Below the pieces are notes generated by a model. That model ran no database searches. It worked only from the letters and a program-made list of their open reading frames with translations, and had not been told where the DNA came from. Position numbers and translations under genes: made by a program. Of a DNA stretch of 64,000 nt, positions 45,306-52,556 are shown piece after piece. Source of the DNA: Panacagrimonas sp046594215. GTDB lineage: Bacteria; Pseudomonadota; Gammaproteobacteria; Nevskiales; Nevskiaceae. The stretch lies in contig JBKJPX010000009.1 of the NCBI GenBank assembly GCA_046594215.1, forward strand, positions 1-64,000. The letters are read 5' to 3'. Each line of letters starts with the position of its first letter. Within the stretch, counting starts at the first letter, position 1.

Positions 45306-46292
45306 ATGGATATCGGACCTTACCGGATCGCTCCCCCGCTGGTGCTGGCGCCGATGGCAGGCGTCACCGACCGCGCGTTCCGCGGGCTGTGCCGCCGACT
45401 GGGCGCCGGCCTGGTCGTGTCCGAGATGACCATCTCGGATCCCAGCCTCTGGCATACCGCCAAATCGAGACTGCGGCGCGAGCATGACGCCGAGTCGGCG
45501 CCAATCTCCGTCCAGATCGCCGGAACCGACCCCGACACGATGGCGCGCGCGGCCGCGTTCAACGTCGAGCAGGGCGCCCAGATCATCGACATCAACATGG
45601 GCTGCCCTGCCAAGAAGGTATGCCGGGTGGATGCCGGCTCGGCGCTCATGAGGGACGAGGCCCTCGTCGAACGGATCCTGTCCGCCGTCGTCGCCGCGGC
45701 GCGGGTGCCGGTGACACTGAAGATGCGCACCGGCTGGGCGCGCGCCCATCGCAACGCGGTCACGATCGCCCGCATCGCGCAGGACTGCGGCATCGCCGCG
45801 CTGAGCGTGCACGGGCGCACGCGTGAGGATCACTACGAAGGCGCGGCCGAGTACGAGACCATCGCCGCCGTGAAGTCAGCGGTAAAAATTCCGGTGATCG
45901 CCAACGGCGACGTCGACAGCGGTCCAAAGGCGCGGGAGATCCTGCACCAGACCGGCGCCGACGGCCTGATGATCGGGCGCGCCGCGCTGGGCCATCCCTG
46001 GATCTTTCGTGAACTCGCTCACTTCCTGGCGACAGGCGAAGTGCTACCTGCACCCAGCCGGACGGAAGTTGCATCGACCTTGCTCGATCACATGCGCGAG
46101 CTGCACGCGCTCTACGGCGAGTCGCGAGGCGTGCGCGTCGCCCGCAAGCACATCCAGTGGTACTGCCAGAGTCATCCTGGCGTCGACGCGTTCTGGGCGG
46201 CGGTGAATCGCGTGGACAATGCGCGCGAGCAACTCGATCGCGTCACCGCGTTCTTCGCGGACCTGACCGAAGAACTCTCCGAAGCAGCCTGA
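45306..46292 (+). CDS. dusB: tRNA-dihydrouridine synthase B
   Basis: A 328-residue flavin enzyme that reduces uridines of the tRNA D-loop. TIM barrel with PPLVLAPMAGVTDRAFR, the catalytic Cys in INMGCPAKKV, and the FMN phosphate site ANGDVDSGPKAREIL. DusB (as opposed to DusA or DusC) fits the N-terminus and length. In many gammaproteobacteria fis follows dusB; here no fis is seen, and a convergent 30-codon gene follows. Confidence 0.94.
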   Translation: MDIGPYRIAPPLVLAPMAGVTDRAFRGLCRRLGAGLVVSEMTISDPSLWHTAKSRLRREHDAESAPISVQIAGTDPDTMARAAAFNVEQGAQIIDINMGCPAKKVCRVDAGSALMRDEALVERILSAVVAAARVPVTLKMRTGWARAHRNAVTIARIAQDCGIAALSVHGRTREDHYEGAAEYETIAAVKSAVKIPVIANGDVDSGPKAREILHQTGADGLMIGRAALGHPWIFRELAHFLATGEVLPAPSRTEVASTLLDHMRELHALYGESRGVRVARKHIQWYCQSHPGVDAFWAAVNRVDNAREQLDRVTAFFADLTEELSEAA

Positions 46293-46320
46293 ACCTGGGC
46301 CTCGGCGCCGAATTTCAGGC

Positions 46321-46351
46321 AAAAAAAAGCGCGGCGGAAATCCCGCCGCGC
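46321..46351 (-). terminator. Intrinsic terminator of the 30-residue Lys/Ala protein gene
   Basis: On the minus strand the stem GCGCGGCGG / CCGCCGCGC (46329-46351, loop of five) is followed by eight Ts (46328-46321). It is 20 bases after the stop of the small gene and just before the dusB end, so it also separates the convergent transcripts. Confidence 0.9.
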
Positions 46352-46371
46352 GAGCAATCGGAATAAACCGA

Positions 46372-46464
46372 TTACTTCTTCTTGGCCGCCTTCTTGGCCG
46401 TCTTCTTTGCAGCTTTCTTTGCAGGGGCCTTCTTGGCCGCCGGCTTCTTCTTGGCTACGGGCAT
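46372..46464 (-). CDS. 30-residue lysine/alanine-rich histone-like microprotein
   Basis: Too short for routine gene calling but well supported. ATG 46464 has AGGAG with seven bases spacing, the frame is MPVAKKKPAAKKAPAKKA followed by more AKK units, and a perfect intrinsic terminator follows the stop. Fourteen of 30 residues are Lys and most of the rest Ala or Pro, like the tails of bacterial histone H1-like proteins and AlgP. It likely binds DNA or RNA by charge and acts on nucleoid or ribosome. No globular part. It is convergent with dusB. That it is expressed is inferred from its signals. Confidence 0.82.
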   Translation of the reverse strand: MPVAKKKPAAKKAPAKKAAKKTAKKAAKKK

Positions 46465-46597
46465 GACTATCTCCTAGCAGTAAGTCAAAGCGGTCAGATC
46501 CGACAACGCCCACCGTCGACGGCCTCTAACCACGGCCTATGGTGTACCGACCACCATCAAAACACAAGATGTTGTGTCAATAGCTCTCGGCTTTTTT

Positions 46598-47338
46598 TTA
46601 CCGTCTGTCGGAAAGTTTATTTGCGTCCTCCGACATCAGACGTGCTAGCGCCGCGACGACTTCGAGATTCACGACGAGTCCGAAGTGACTTCCCCGCACT
46701 TCGATGTTCTGCGTATTCGCCGCGTTTTCTTCCATGCAAGCCTCCCACGCGACGATCCCGTCGCTGCGCGAATAGATCGCGGCACACGGCACAGGCGGCG
46801 CAATTTTTCGGCGCTCGAATCCCGCGCGATCGAGCTTCGGCGAACGACCTCCGTTCACGAGCCGGAACAGCGGCATCATGTTGTTGGCGTCAGGTCGACG
46901 ATTGATCGGACTGCCCAAGGTGACGACGCGCCGCACCTGCTCGGGCTTTGCACGCGCGAGCTCGCGCACGAACACACCGCCGAGGCTCCAGCCGATCAAG
47001 CTCACTTTCCGGCCGGTGCGCTTGGCCATCGAGTCGAGCTTGAGGGCAAGCGCCTGCCGGATCTCGGGGCGCATGCCGAGATTCCGGCCTTGTCCCCAGT
47101 CCTCGGCGGCGTAGCCGAGCTTCTCCAGCGCGCGGCGCAGTGGTCGCATCAGGAATTCATCGGCGCCGAAGCCGGGAACCAGCAGCACGGGATGACCGTC
47201 GCCAGCGGGAAGCCTGCGAAGACTTCGCGTGCCGACTAGAAAGCGCGCGATCTCGAACGGCACGCGCGCCTCGCGAAGGAGCAGACCCAGGGAGGGCGCG
47301 CGAGTGTCGTCGTCGTCGAACGTGTTGGAGTCGTTCAT
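46598..47338 (-). CDS. Alpha/beta hydrolase, lipase-like
   Basis: A 246-residue cytoplasmic protein. Oxyanion-side motif PVLLVPGFGADEFLMRPLRR, nucleophile elbow GWSLGG, probable Asp in YSRSDGIVAWEA and His in GSHFGLVVNLEV complete a triad. Such PGAP1/lipase-like proteins hydrolyse esters; the substrate is unknown. ATG 47338 follows GAGG; an upstream extension lacks support. A weak AT-rich hairpin (46562-46577) follows and may end transcription. Confidence 0.8.
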   Translation of the reverse strand: MNDSNTFDDDDTRAPSLGLLLREARVPFEIARFLVGTRSLRRLPAGDGHPVLLVPGFGADEFLMRPLRRALEKLGYAAEDWGQGRNLGMRPEIRQALALKLDSMAKRTGRKVSLIGWSLGGVFVRELARAKPEQVRRVVTLGSPINRRPDANNMMPLFRLVNGGRSPKLDRAGFERRKIAPPVPCAAIYSRSDGIVAWEACMEENAANTQNIEVRGSHFGLVVNLEVVAALARLMSEDANKLSDRR

Positions 47339-47366
47339 GCCACACCTCGAAGTGAAGGGAAGCGTT

Positions 47367-48137
47367 TCAGCGCGAGCGCCGGAATTCGCGATAGCTGACG
47401 GAACGCCACAACCGGACGAGACTGGCCAGATGCCAAAGGAAATGACGCGGGTCCTTGAGCGTGCGGCGGCGCGCGGGATGCACCACCGACGCACCAGGGA
47501 TCACGCGCACTGCCAAGCCGGCATTCCAGCTGCGCAGACAGAGGTCGACATCCTCGCAATACATGTGGAAGCGCTCGTCGAATCCACCCAGCTGGTTGAA
47601 GGTCTCCCGCCGCATCGCCATGAATAGCCCGGCAACCCAGTCGACGTCGTGCGGAATCGTCAGCCAGCTTTCGAACGAAGCAGGCCCGCCGCTGGCGTAG
47701 CGCCGGGCGAGTCGACCCGGCGTAGGGACCTCGCGTGCGTGGTCGGAGCAGGCACCGGAAGCGTCGAGCACGGTCGGACTGACGATGCCAGTGGAGGCAT
47801 TCTCGAGTGCGGACGCCAAGGCGGCGAACGGATCGAGATGGCCCAGGTCCAAGTCGGGGTCTACTGCGGCAACCCAGGCTCCCGTTGCTTCACGCAGTGC
47901 TGCGTTGTGGTTGGCTCCGAAGCCCTTGGGGTGAGTGTTGCGGATCACCTTGAGCCGGCCCGGCCAGGCGTTTTCGATCCCGTGGGCAGATTCGGGCAGA
48001 TTCAGCGTCAACAGGACCTCGAACCGGGTCGGATCGAGCAGCTTGCCGGCGGTTTCCAACAGGGTCCGGATCTGCGGCAGGTGCCCGTGGCTGACCACGG
48101 ACAGGCTCCAGTCGGGCGGCGAGGACGAGATCAGCAT
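47367..48137 (-). CDS. Family 2 glycosyltransferase
   Basis: A 256-residue (or slightly longer) GT2 enzyme of the rhamnosyltransferase-like group. The GT-A core shows LSVVSHGHLPQI, RNTHPKGFGANHNAALREAT, the acidic metal motif AVDPDLD and the catalytic-base region FDERFHMYCEDVDLCLRSWN. It transfers a sugar from an NDP donor to a surface polysaccharide or similar acceptor. Start is uncertain: ATG 48137 (MLISSSPPDW) fits the fold best; in-frame ATGs at 48179 and further up lack a ribosome site too. It lies 28 bases before the hydrolase gene. Confidence 0.8.
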   Translation of the reverse strand: MLISSSPPDWSLSVVSHGHLPQIRTLLETAGKLLDPTRFEVLLTLNLPESAHGIENAWPGRLKVIRNTHPKGFGANHNAALREATGAWVAAVDPDLDLGHLDPFAALASALENASTGIVSPTVLDASGACSDHAREVPTPGRLARRYASGGPASFESWLTIPHDVDWVAGLFMAMRRETFNQLGGFDERFHMYCEDVDLCLRSWNAGLAVRVIPGASVVHPARRRTLKDPRHFLWHLASLVRLWRSVSYREFRRSR

Positions 48138-48309
48138 GGGGCCGCAGCGAAAAAAGGTCGCAGGATTATAGGTGTGCATTGAACCGCGGCCGGCCGTCCC
48201 CATGTTTGCCGGTACATGGGAAGCTTCAACGGACCGGGAGACTGCCTCCATCCGAGCGCCTGGTTGGGCATCGAAATCGCTCTGAGCTTAGATGGAACTC
48301 CGCGCCCCT

Positions 48310-48335
48310 TTAGCACTCAAATCTCCGAGTGCTAA
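48310..48335. promoter_or_regulatory. CIRCE-type HrcA operator overlying the rpoH promoter
   Basis: A perfect 9-bp inverted repeat, TTAGCACTC-N8-GAGTGCTAA. It matches the CIRCE arms exactly but has an 8-base spacer instead of nine. TTAGCA (48310-48315) and TAACAT (48333-48338) with 17 bases between them read as a sigma-70 -35/-10 pair sharing the repeat, so HrcA binding would block the polymerase. It lies 31 bases upstream of the rpoH ATG. The direction of the promoter is toward rpoH. Confidence 0.85.
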
Positions 48336-48366
48336 CATCCTTTTTCGCTGTTTCGGGAGAGTTCAA

Positions 48367-49242
48367 ATGAGTTCGTCCACCACTGCCGTTGCGCTGCGTC
48401 CCGCAGCCCTTCCGGTCCCCTTGGCGGGCAGCCTCGATTCGTACATTCACTCCGTCAGCCGGATTCCGGTTCTGGAGCCCCAGGAAGAACGCCGGCTGGC
48501 GCGTCGACTGCGCGAAGAGGGCGACCTGTCGGCCGCGCAGAACCTCGTGGTGTCGAACCTGCGCTTCGTCGTTCATATCGCCCGTGGGTACATGGGCTAC
48601 GGCCTGCAGCTTGCCGACCTTATCCAGGAGGGCAATGTCGGCCTCATGAAAGCCGTGAAGCGCTTCGACCCGGACGTGGGCGTGCGCCTGATCAGCTTTG
48701 CCGTTCACTGGATCAAGGCGGAAATCCACGAGTTCGTCCTCAAGAACTGGCGCATCGTGAAGATCGCCACGACCAAGGCCCAGCGAAAGCTGTTCTTCAA
48801 CCTGCGCTCGGCCAAGAAACGCCTGGGCTGGATGAACGCGGCCGAGGTGGAAGTCATCGCGCGTGACCTGAAGGTCAAACCGGAGGAAGTGCTGCAGATG
48901 GAGGGCCGGCTTGGTGGTGCCGACGTCTCCTTCAGTGCCACGCAGTCGGATGACGACGAGAGCACGTATGTACCCGAGGACTACCTCGCCGTCGAAGACC
49001 CCGCTATCAAGCGCATCGAAGACGCGGACTGGCACGAGCAGCGCGAGAGCACGATGCGCGAGGTGATCACCCGCCTCGACGCACGCTCGCGGGACATCCT
49101 GATGCGCCGCTGGCTGGCCGATGGCGAGAAGGCGGGTCTTCAGGAACTCGGCGACGAGTACGGCGTGTCGGCGGAGCGCATCCGGCAGATCGAGTCGGCG
49201 GCGATGAAGAAGATCCGCAAGGCCATCGAGGCCGCCGTCTGA
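48367..49242 (+). CDS. rpoH: Heat-shock sigma factor RpoH (sigma-32)
   Basis: A 291-residue sigma factor that directs chaperone and protease genes. Region 2: NLVVSNLRFVVHIARGYMGY, LQLADLIQEGNVGLMKAVKR, FDPDVGVRLISFAVHWIKAE. The RpoH box is KIATTKAQRKLFFNLRSAKK. Region 4: LDARSRDILMRRWL and YGVSAERIRQIESAAMKKIR. ATG 48367 follows GGGAGAG; the frame runs 25 codons upstream through the CIRCE element, which is not coding. Control at the transcript start by HrcA is inferred from that element. Confidence 0.96.
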   Translation: MSSSTTAVALRPAALPVPLAGSLDSYIHSVSRIPVLEPQEERRLARRLREEGDLSAAQNLVVSNLRFVVHIARGYMGYGLQLADLIQEGNVGLMKAVKRFDPDVGVRLISFAVHWIKAEIHEFVLKNWRIVKIATTKAQRKLFFNLRSAKKRLGWMNAAEVEVIARDLKVKPEEVLQMEGRLGGADVSFSATQSDDDESTYVPEDYLAVEDPAIKRIEDADWHEQRESTMREVITRLDARSRDILMRRWLADGEKAGLQELGDEYGVSAERIRQIESAAMKKIRKAIEAAV

Positions 49243-49264
49243 CGAACAGGCGCACCCGCTGAAC

Positions 49265-49295
49265 AAAAAAAGCCCGGCTCCGGCCGGGCTTTTTT
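49265..49295. terminator. Bidirectional intrinsic terminator after rpoH
   Basis: Stem GCCCGGC (49272-49278) and GCCGGGC (49283-49289), loop TCCG, with an A-run before (49265-49271) and six Ts after (49290-49295). It separates rpoH from the convergent response regulator gene and can act on both strands. Confidence 0.92.
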
Positions 49296-49323
49296 CTTGG
49301 GCGCAGCGACGCGGCGCTCGTCG

Positions 49324-49965
49324 TCAGGAGTGTCCGCGGAAGGCCAGCACCACCTGCATGAGTTCAGCGAAGCTCGCCACGCCCATCTTGCGCATCAGTC
49401 GCGCACGGTGGGCTTCCACTGTCTTGTAGCTGATGCCCAGCGCCCGTCCGATCACCTTGTTGCTCTGACCCTCGATCACGAGGTCGAGGATCTCTCGCTC
49501 GCGGCCACTGAGTCCGTCGATGCGCGTACCGGTGTCCCCCTGCTGTCGCCGCATGCTGCGGTTCTTGGCATCCAGATCCAGTGCGTTGCGCACGCGCTCC
49601 AGGAACTGCTGGTTGTTGTAAGGCTTCTGCAGGAAGTCGAACGCGCCGCCCTTCATCGTGTGCACGGCCAGAGGCACGTCGCCATGCCCCGACAGGAAGA
49701 TGATCGGCATCCCGAAGTGTTTCTCGTGCAGCCGGTCCATGAGCTCCGGACCGGTCAGGCCCGGCATACGCACGTCGAGCACGAGGCAACCGGGTCGATC
49801 CGTCAGTATCTTCGCGAGGAAGGCCTCTGCCGATTCGAAGGTCTCGACCTTGAGCCGGATCGATTCCAGCAGCCACTGCAGCGAACTGCGAACCGAACTC
49901 TCGTCGTCGACCACGAAGACGGTCGGTTCCTCTTCGCGCCGTGGCGCGACCCTATCCTGGATCAT
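49324..49965 (-). CDS. FixJ-type response regulator
   Basis: A 213-residue regulator. Receiver domain (residues 14-130) with VFVVDDESSVRSSLQ, phospho-acceptor in CLVLDVRMPGLTGPEL and Lys in FLQKPYNNQQF. A LuxR-type helix-turn-helix at residues 150-205: LSGREREILDLVIEGQSNKV, ISYKTVEAHRARLMRKMG. Start ATG 49965 is inside the end of the kinase gene (14-base overlap), so they are a two-component pair. Targets unknown. Confidence 0.93.
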   Translation of the reverse strand: MIQDRVAPRREEEPTVFVVDDESSVRSSLQWLLESIRLKVETFESAEAFLAKILTDRPGCLVLDVRMPGLTGPELMDRLHEKHFGMPIIFLSGHGDVPLAVHTMKGGAFDFLQKPYNNQQFLERVRNALDLDAKNRSMRRQQGDTGTRIDGLSGREREILDLVIEGQSNKVIGRALGISYKTVEAHRARLMRKMGVASFAELMQVVLAFRGHS

Positions 49966-51631
49966 TCAGCGTTCTCGTTGATGATTTTTCGCGAATCGGC
50001 AGCGTAAAGGAGAAGGCGGCGCCGCCCAGCACGTTGCGGGACACCGTCAGACGCCCACCGTGCGATTCCACGATGGAGCGGCACACCGCCAGGCCCAGGC
50101 CCATGCCGTTGCGCTTGGTGGTGAAGAAAGGATTGAAGATCTGCGTCAGCTTGGTCTTGCTCACGCCGGGCCCGTGATCAGAGACGTCCACCTCCACCAT
50201 GTCGCCGTGGCGGCTGGTGGAGATGTCGATGATGCGCCCTTCCGGCGGCATTTCCGACATCGCTTCGAAAGCATTCTTGATCAGGTTGACCATCACCTGC
50301 TTGATCTCGAGCGGATCGACCCAGACCGAGGGCACATCCGGCGCCAGGTCCAGGTTGATCGCGGTGCGCGACTGACGCCGCTCGAAATCGAGGAAGGACA
50401 GCATCTGCTCGATCAGCGAGTTTATCGGCACGAGGATGGATTCGGGCTCGTGCTTCCGCACGAACTGGCGCACGTGACGCACGATCGCCCCCGCCTGCTC
50501 GGCGTGGTAGATCGCCTGCGAGATCGCCGAGTCGAACAGCTCGCGGTCGTAGTCGCCGCCCACCAGCCGAAGCTGGCAGCCGTGCAGGTAGTTCAGGGTC
50601 GCGGCCAACGGCTGCCCGAGTTCGTGCGCGAGTGCTGCGGCCATCTCGCCCATCGTGTTCAGCCGCGAGACGCGCGCCAGTTCCGCCTGCTGCGTGCGGT
50701 CGCGCTCCTCGAATCGCTTGCGCTCGGTGATCTCGGTGTACGCCACCATCGCGCCGTAGCCCTTCACCGGAATCGGCGCCGCGGTGACCTGAAACCAGCG
50801 CACGCGACCGTTTCCATAGCGCACGCCCAGTTCCACGTCGGAGATCACGCGCTGCTCGCGGATGGAGCGCGTGCTCGGCAGCGCGTCCTGCTTCATCGCA
50901 CTGCCGTCGGGATAGATCAGCGCCGCGTTCATCGAGCTCAGCTCGAGTTCGCTGGTGAAGCGCGCCACGGTCGACAGCGAGCTGATCCGCGACAGCTTTC
51001 GGTTGATCTCGATGACCTTGCCCTGCTCGTCGGTGATCGAGATGCCGATCGGAAAGCTCTCGAACAGGGCGCGGTACTTTTCCTGGCTCGCGCGCAGATC
51101 CTCCTCGGTCTGGCGGCGGATGCTCATTTCCTCGCGCAGCGCGTCGTAGGCACGGCGCAGGTCGGCGGTGCGTTCCTGCACGCGGCTTTCGAGCCGCTCG
51201 TTGGCACGCTGCAGCGCGTCCTCGGCGCGCTTGCGCTCGGAGATGTCCTGGAAGATCCAGATGCCATCGCGCGTCGGATGGTCGTGGTCGAGCGGCCGGC
51301 CCGCGACCTGGCACCAGAACTGATCGCCGTCGCGCGACCGCATCATGCGCTCGTCCGAATACGTGTCGTGCGTCTCGAGGTAGCCGTAGCCCGCGCGGCC
51401 GATGCGATCGTACTCTTCGCGCGAGGGATACAGGATCACGATGTCCTGCCCGGTCAGTGAGCCGACGCCGTACCCGAACATCTCCTCGAAGCGGCGGTTG
51501 CAGCGGACGATCACGCGTTCGCGCGTGTAGCAGACACCCACGAAGACGTTGTCGAAGATGACCTGGAGTTCCGCCAGCGCCCCGCGCAGCGCGCGCGCAG
51601 TCGACGGCCCGTGGTCGCGTGACGTCGTCAC
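49952..51631 (-). CDS. PAS-PAS sensor histidine kinase, FixL-like
   Basis: A 559-residue cytoplasmic kinase without membrane helices. PAS 1 is at about residues 20-130 (FDNVFVGVCYTRERVIVRCN), a coiled coil at 132-185, PAS 2 at 187-310 (FESFPIGISITDEQGKVIEI). The phospho-acceptor His is in ALAHELGQPLAATLNYLHG; the ATPase has NLIKNAFEAM, DHGPGV and MGLGLAVCRSIVESHGG. It resembles FixL/TodS-type kinases, but a heme His was not identified, so the signal is unknown. GTG 51631 follows AGGAGCG. Confidence 0.92.
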   Translation of the reverse strand: MTTSRDHGPSTARALRGALAELQVIFDNVFVGVCYTRERVIVRCNRRFEEMFGYGVGSLTGQDIVILYPSREEYDRIGRAGYGYLETHDTYSDERMMRSRDGDQFWCQVAGRPLDHDHPTRDGIWIFQDISERKRAEDALQRANERLESRVQERTADLRRAYDALREEMSIRRQTEEDLRASQEKYRALFESFPIGISITDEQGKVIEINRKLSRISSLSTVARFTSELELSSMNAALIYPDGSAMKQDALPSTRSIREQRVISDVELGVRYGNGRVRWFQVTAAPIPVKGYGAMVAYTEITERKRFEERDRTQQAELARVSRLNTMGEMAAALAHELGQPLAATLNYLHGCQLRLVGGDYDRELFDSAISQAIYHAEQAGAIVRHVRQFVRKHEPESILVPINSLIEQMLSFLDFERRQSRTAINLDLAPDVPSVWVDPLEIKQVMVNLIKNAFEAMSEMPPEGRIIDISTSRHGDMVEVDVSDHGPGVSKTKLTQIFNPFFTTKRNGMGLGLAVCRSIVESHGGRLTVSRNVLGGAAFSFTLPIREKSSTRTLNDPG

Positions 51632-51838
51632 GCAAACGCTCCTGCCGCCTTCCTGGGTGAAACAAGATGCCGCGCGCTCACTCCGTCTCCTGAACCATCG
51701 GTCATGGTCCGGCGGGTCGAACCCGTTCTAATGACTACGGATTGTCGCCCATTCGCACGCATTTTAGCGCGCAAGTGCGGGCCGAAGCCCGACCTGGAGA
51801 AATGCCGGCCAGTCAGGGATGCCGACGCATTCGATCTC

Positions 51839-52534
51839 TCAGCCGTCGACCAGCACCACCGTCACGGGCGTGCGCCGCTGCGCCAACAGCGCGCGTACCG
51901 GCGATCCATTCTTCGCCTCGAGCGCCCGCGCGTAAGCCCCTCGCGACCCGGCGCCTACAGGCACGAGGTAGATCCGATGCGCGTCCAGCAGGGCGCGCAA
52001 GGTCATCGTGATGCGTTCGATATCCTCGTCCGGCGCCTTCGCGGGCGCCGCCGGGACCGCCCAGTTCGCGTTCAACATCGCGTCCAGGCCGGGCATGCCG
52101 GGAAACAGGCCGGCCACGCGACCATCCTCGCCCACGTCGAGGACCACCGCGTCGAACGGCCGCGTCATGCGCATCAAGCGGTCCGCGATCTCCGGCGTGG
52201 CCTGGATCGGCCGGGCATCGTTCGTCCAGAGGCTGATGAGTCGCGCGTCGAGCACCTCTTCGCGGATCAGGTGTCGCCGCAGCAGGCGCTCGGCACTGTG
52301 CTCGGAACCGGGCGGCACCCAGCATTCGTCGGTGAGCGCGATCTGCACGCGCGACCAGTCGAGCACCTGCGCGCTCAGAGCCTCGAAAAACGGCGCCAGT
52401 GCGGGACGGGCGCACACGGCAAGCGCCGCCGCGGCCTGGCGGGTCAGGCCCCGCCGCAGGTCGTCCGCGACTGTGGCAGCCAGCGCGAGCGAAGCCTCGC
52501 TGACCGTGTCGAAACGGCGTTCGTCGATGGGCAA
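51839..52534 (-). CDS. 6-phosphogluconolactonase-like protein with altered motifs
   Basis: A 231-residue protein of the NagB/Pgl sugar-phosphate isomerase fold. The first family motif, normally DERWVP, reads LTDECWVPPGSEHSAERLL (Cys71 for Arg). The second, normally GxDGHTASLFPG, reads VGEDGRVAGLFPG (Arg139 for the conserved His). It would hydrolyse 6-phosphogluconolactone if active. Because both changes hit conserved positions, its activity is in doubt; another pgl may exist elsewhere. Start is TTG 52534 after CGGGAGC, with no better ATG. It lies 22 bases after the CocE-like gene, last in the operon. Confidence 0.75.
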   Translation of the reverse strand: MPIDERRFDTVSEASLALAATVADDLRRGLTRQAAAALAVCARPALAPFFEALSAQVLDWSRVQIALTDECWVPPGSEHSAERLLRRHLIREEVLDARLISLWTNDARPIQATPEIADRLMRMTRPFDAVVLDVGEDGRVAGLFPGMPGLDAMLNANWAVPAAPAKAPDEDIERITMTLRALLDAHRIYLVPVGAGSRGAYARALEAKNGSPVRALLAQRRTPVTVVLVDG

Positions 52535-52556
52535 ATCGTAGCTCCCGGGATTGAAA

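Noticed and set aside
46562..46577. Hairpin ACACAA-GATG-TTGTGT near the end of the hydrolase gene
   Set aside because: A short AT-rich stem with only a few Ts after it; too weak to list as a terminator by itself.
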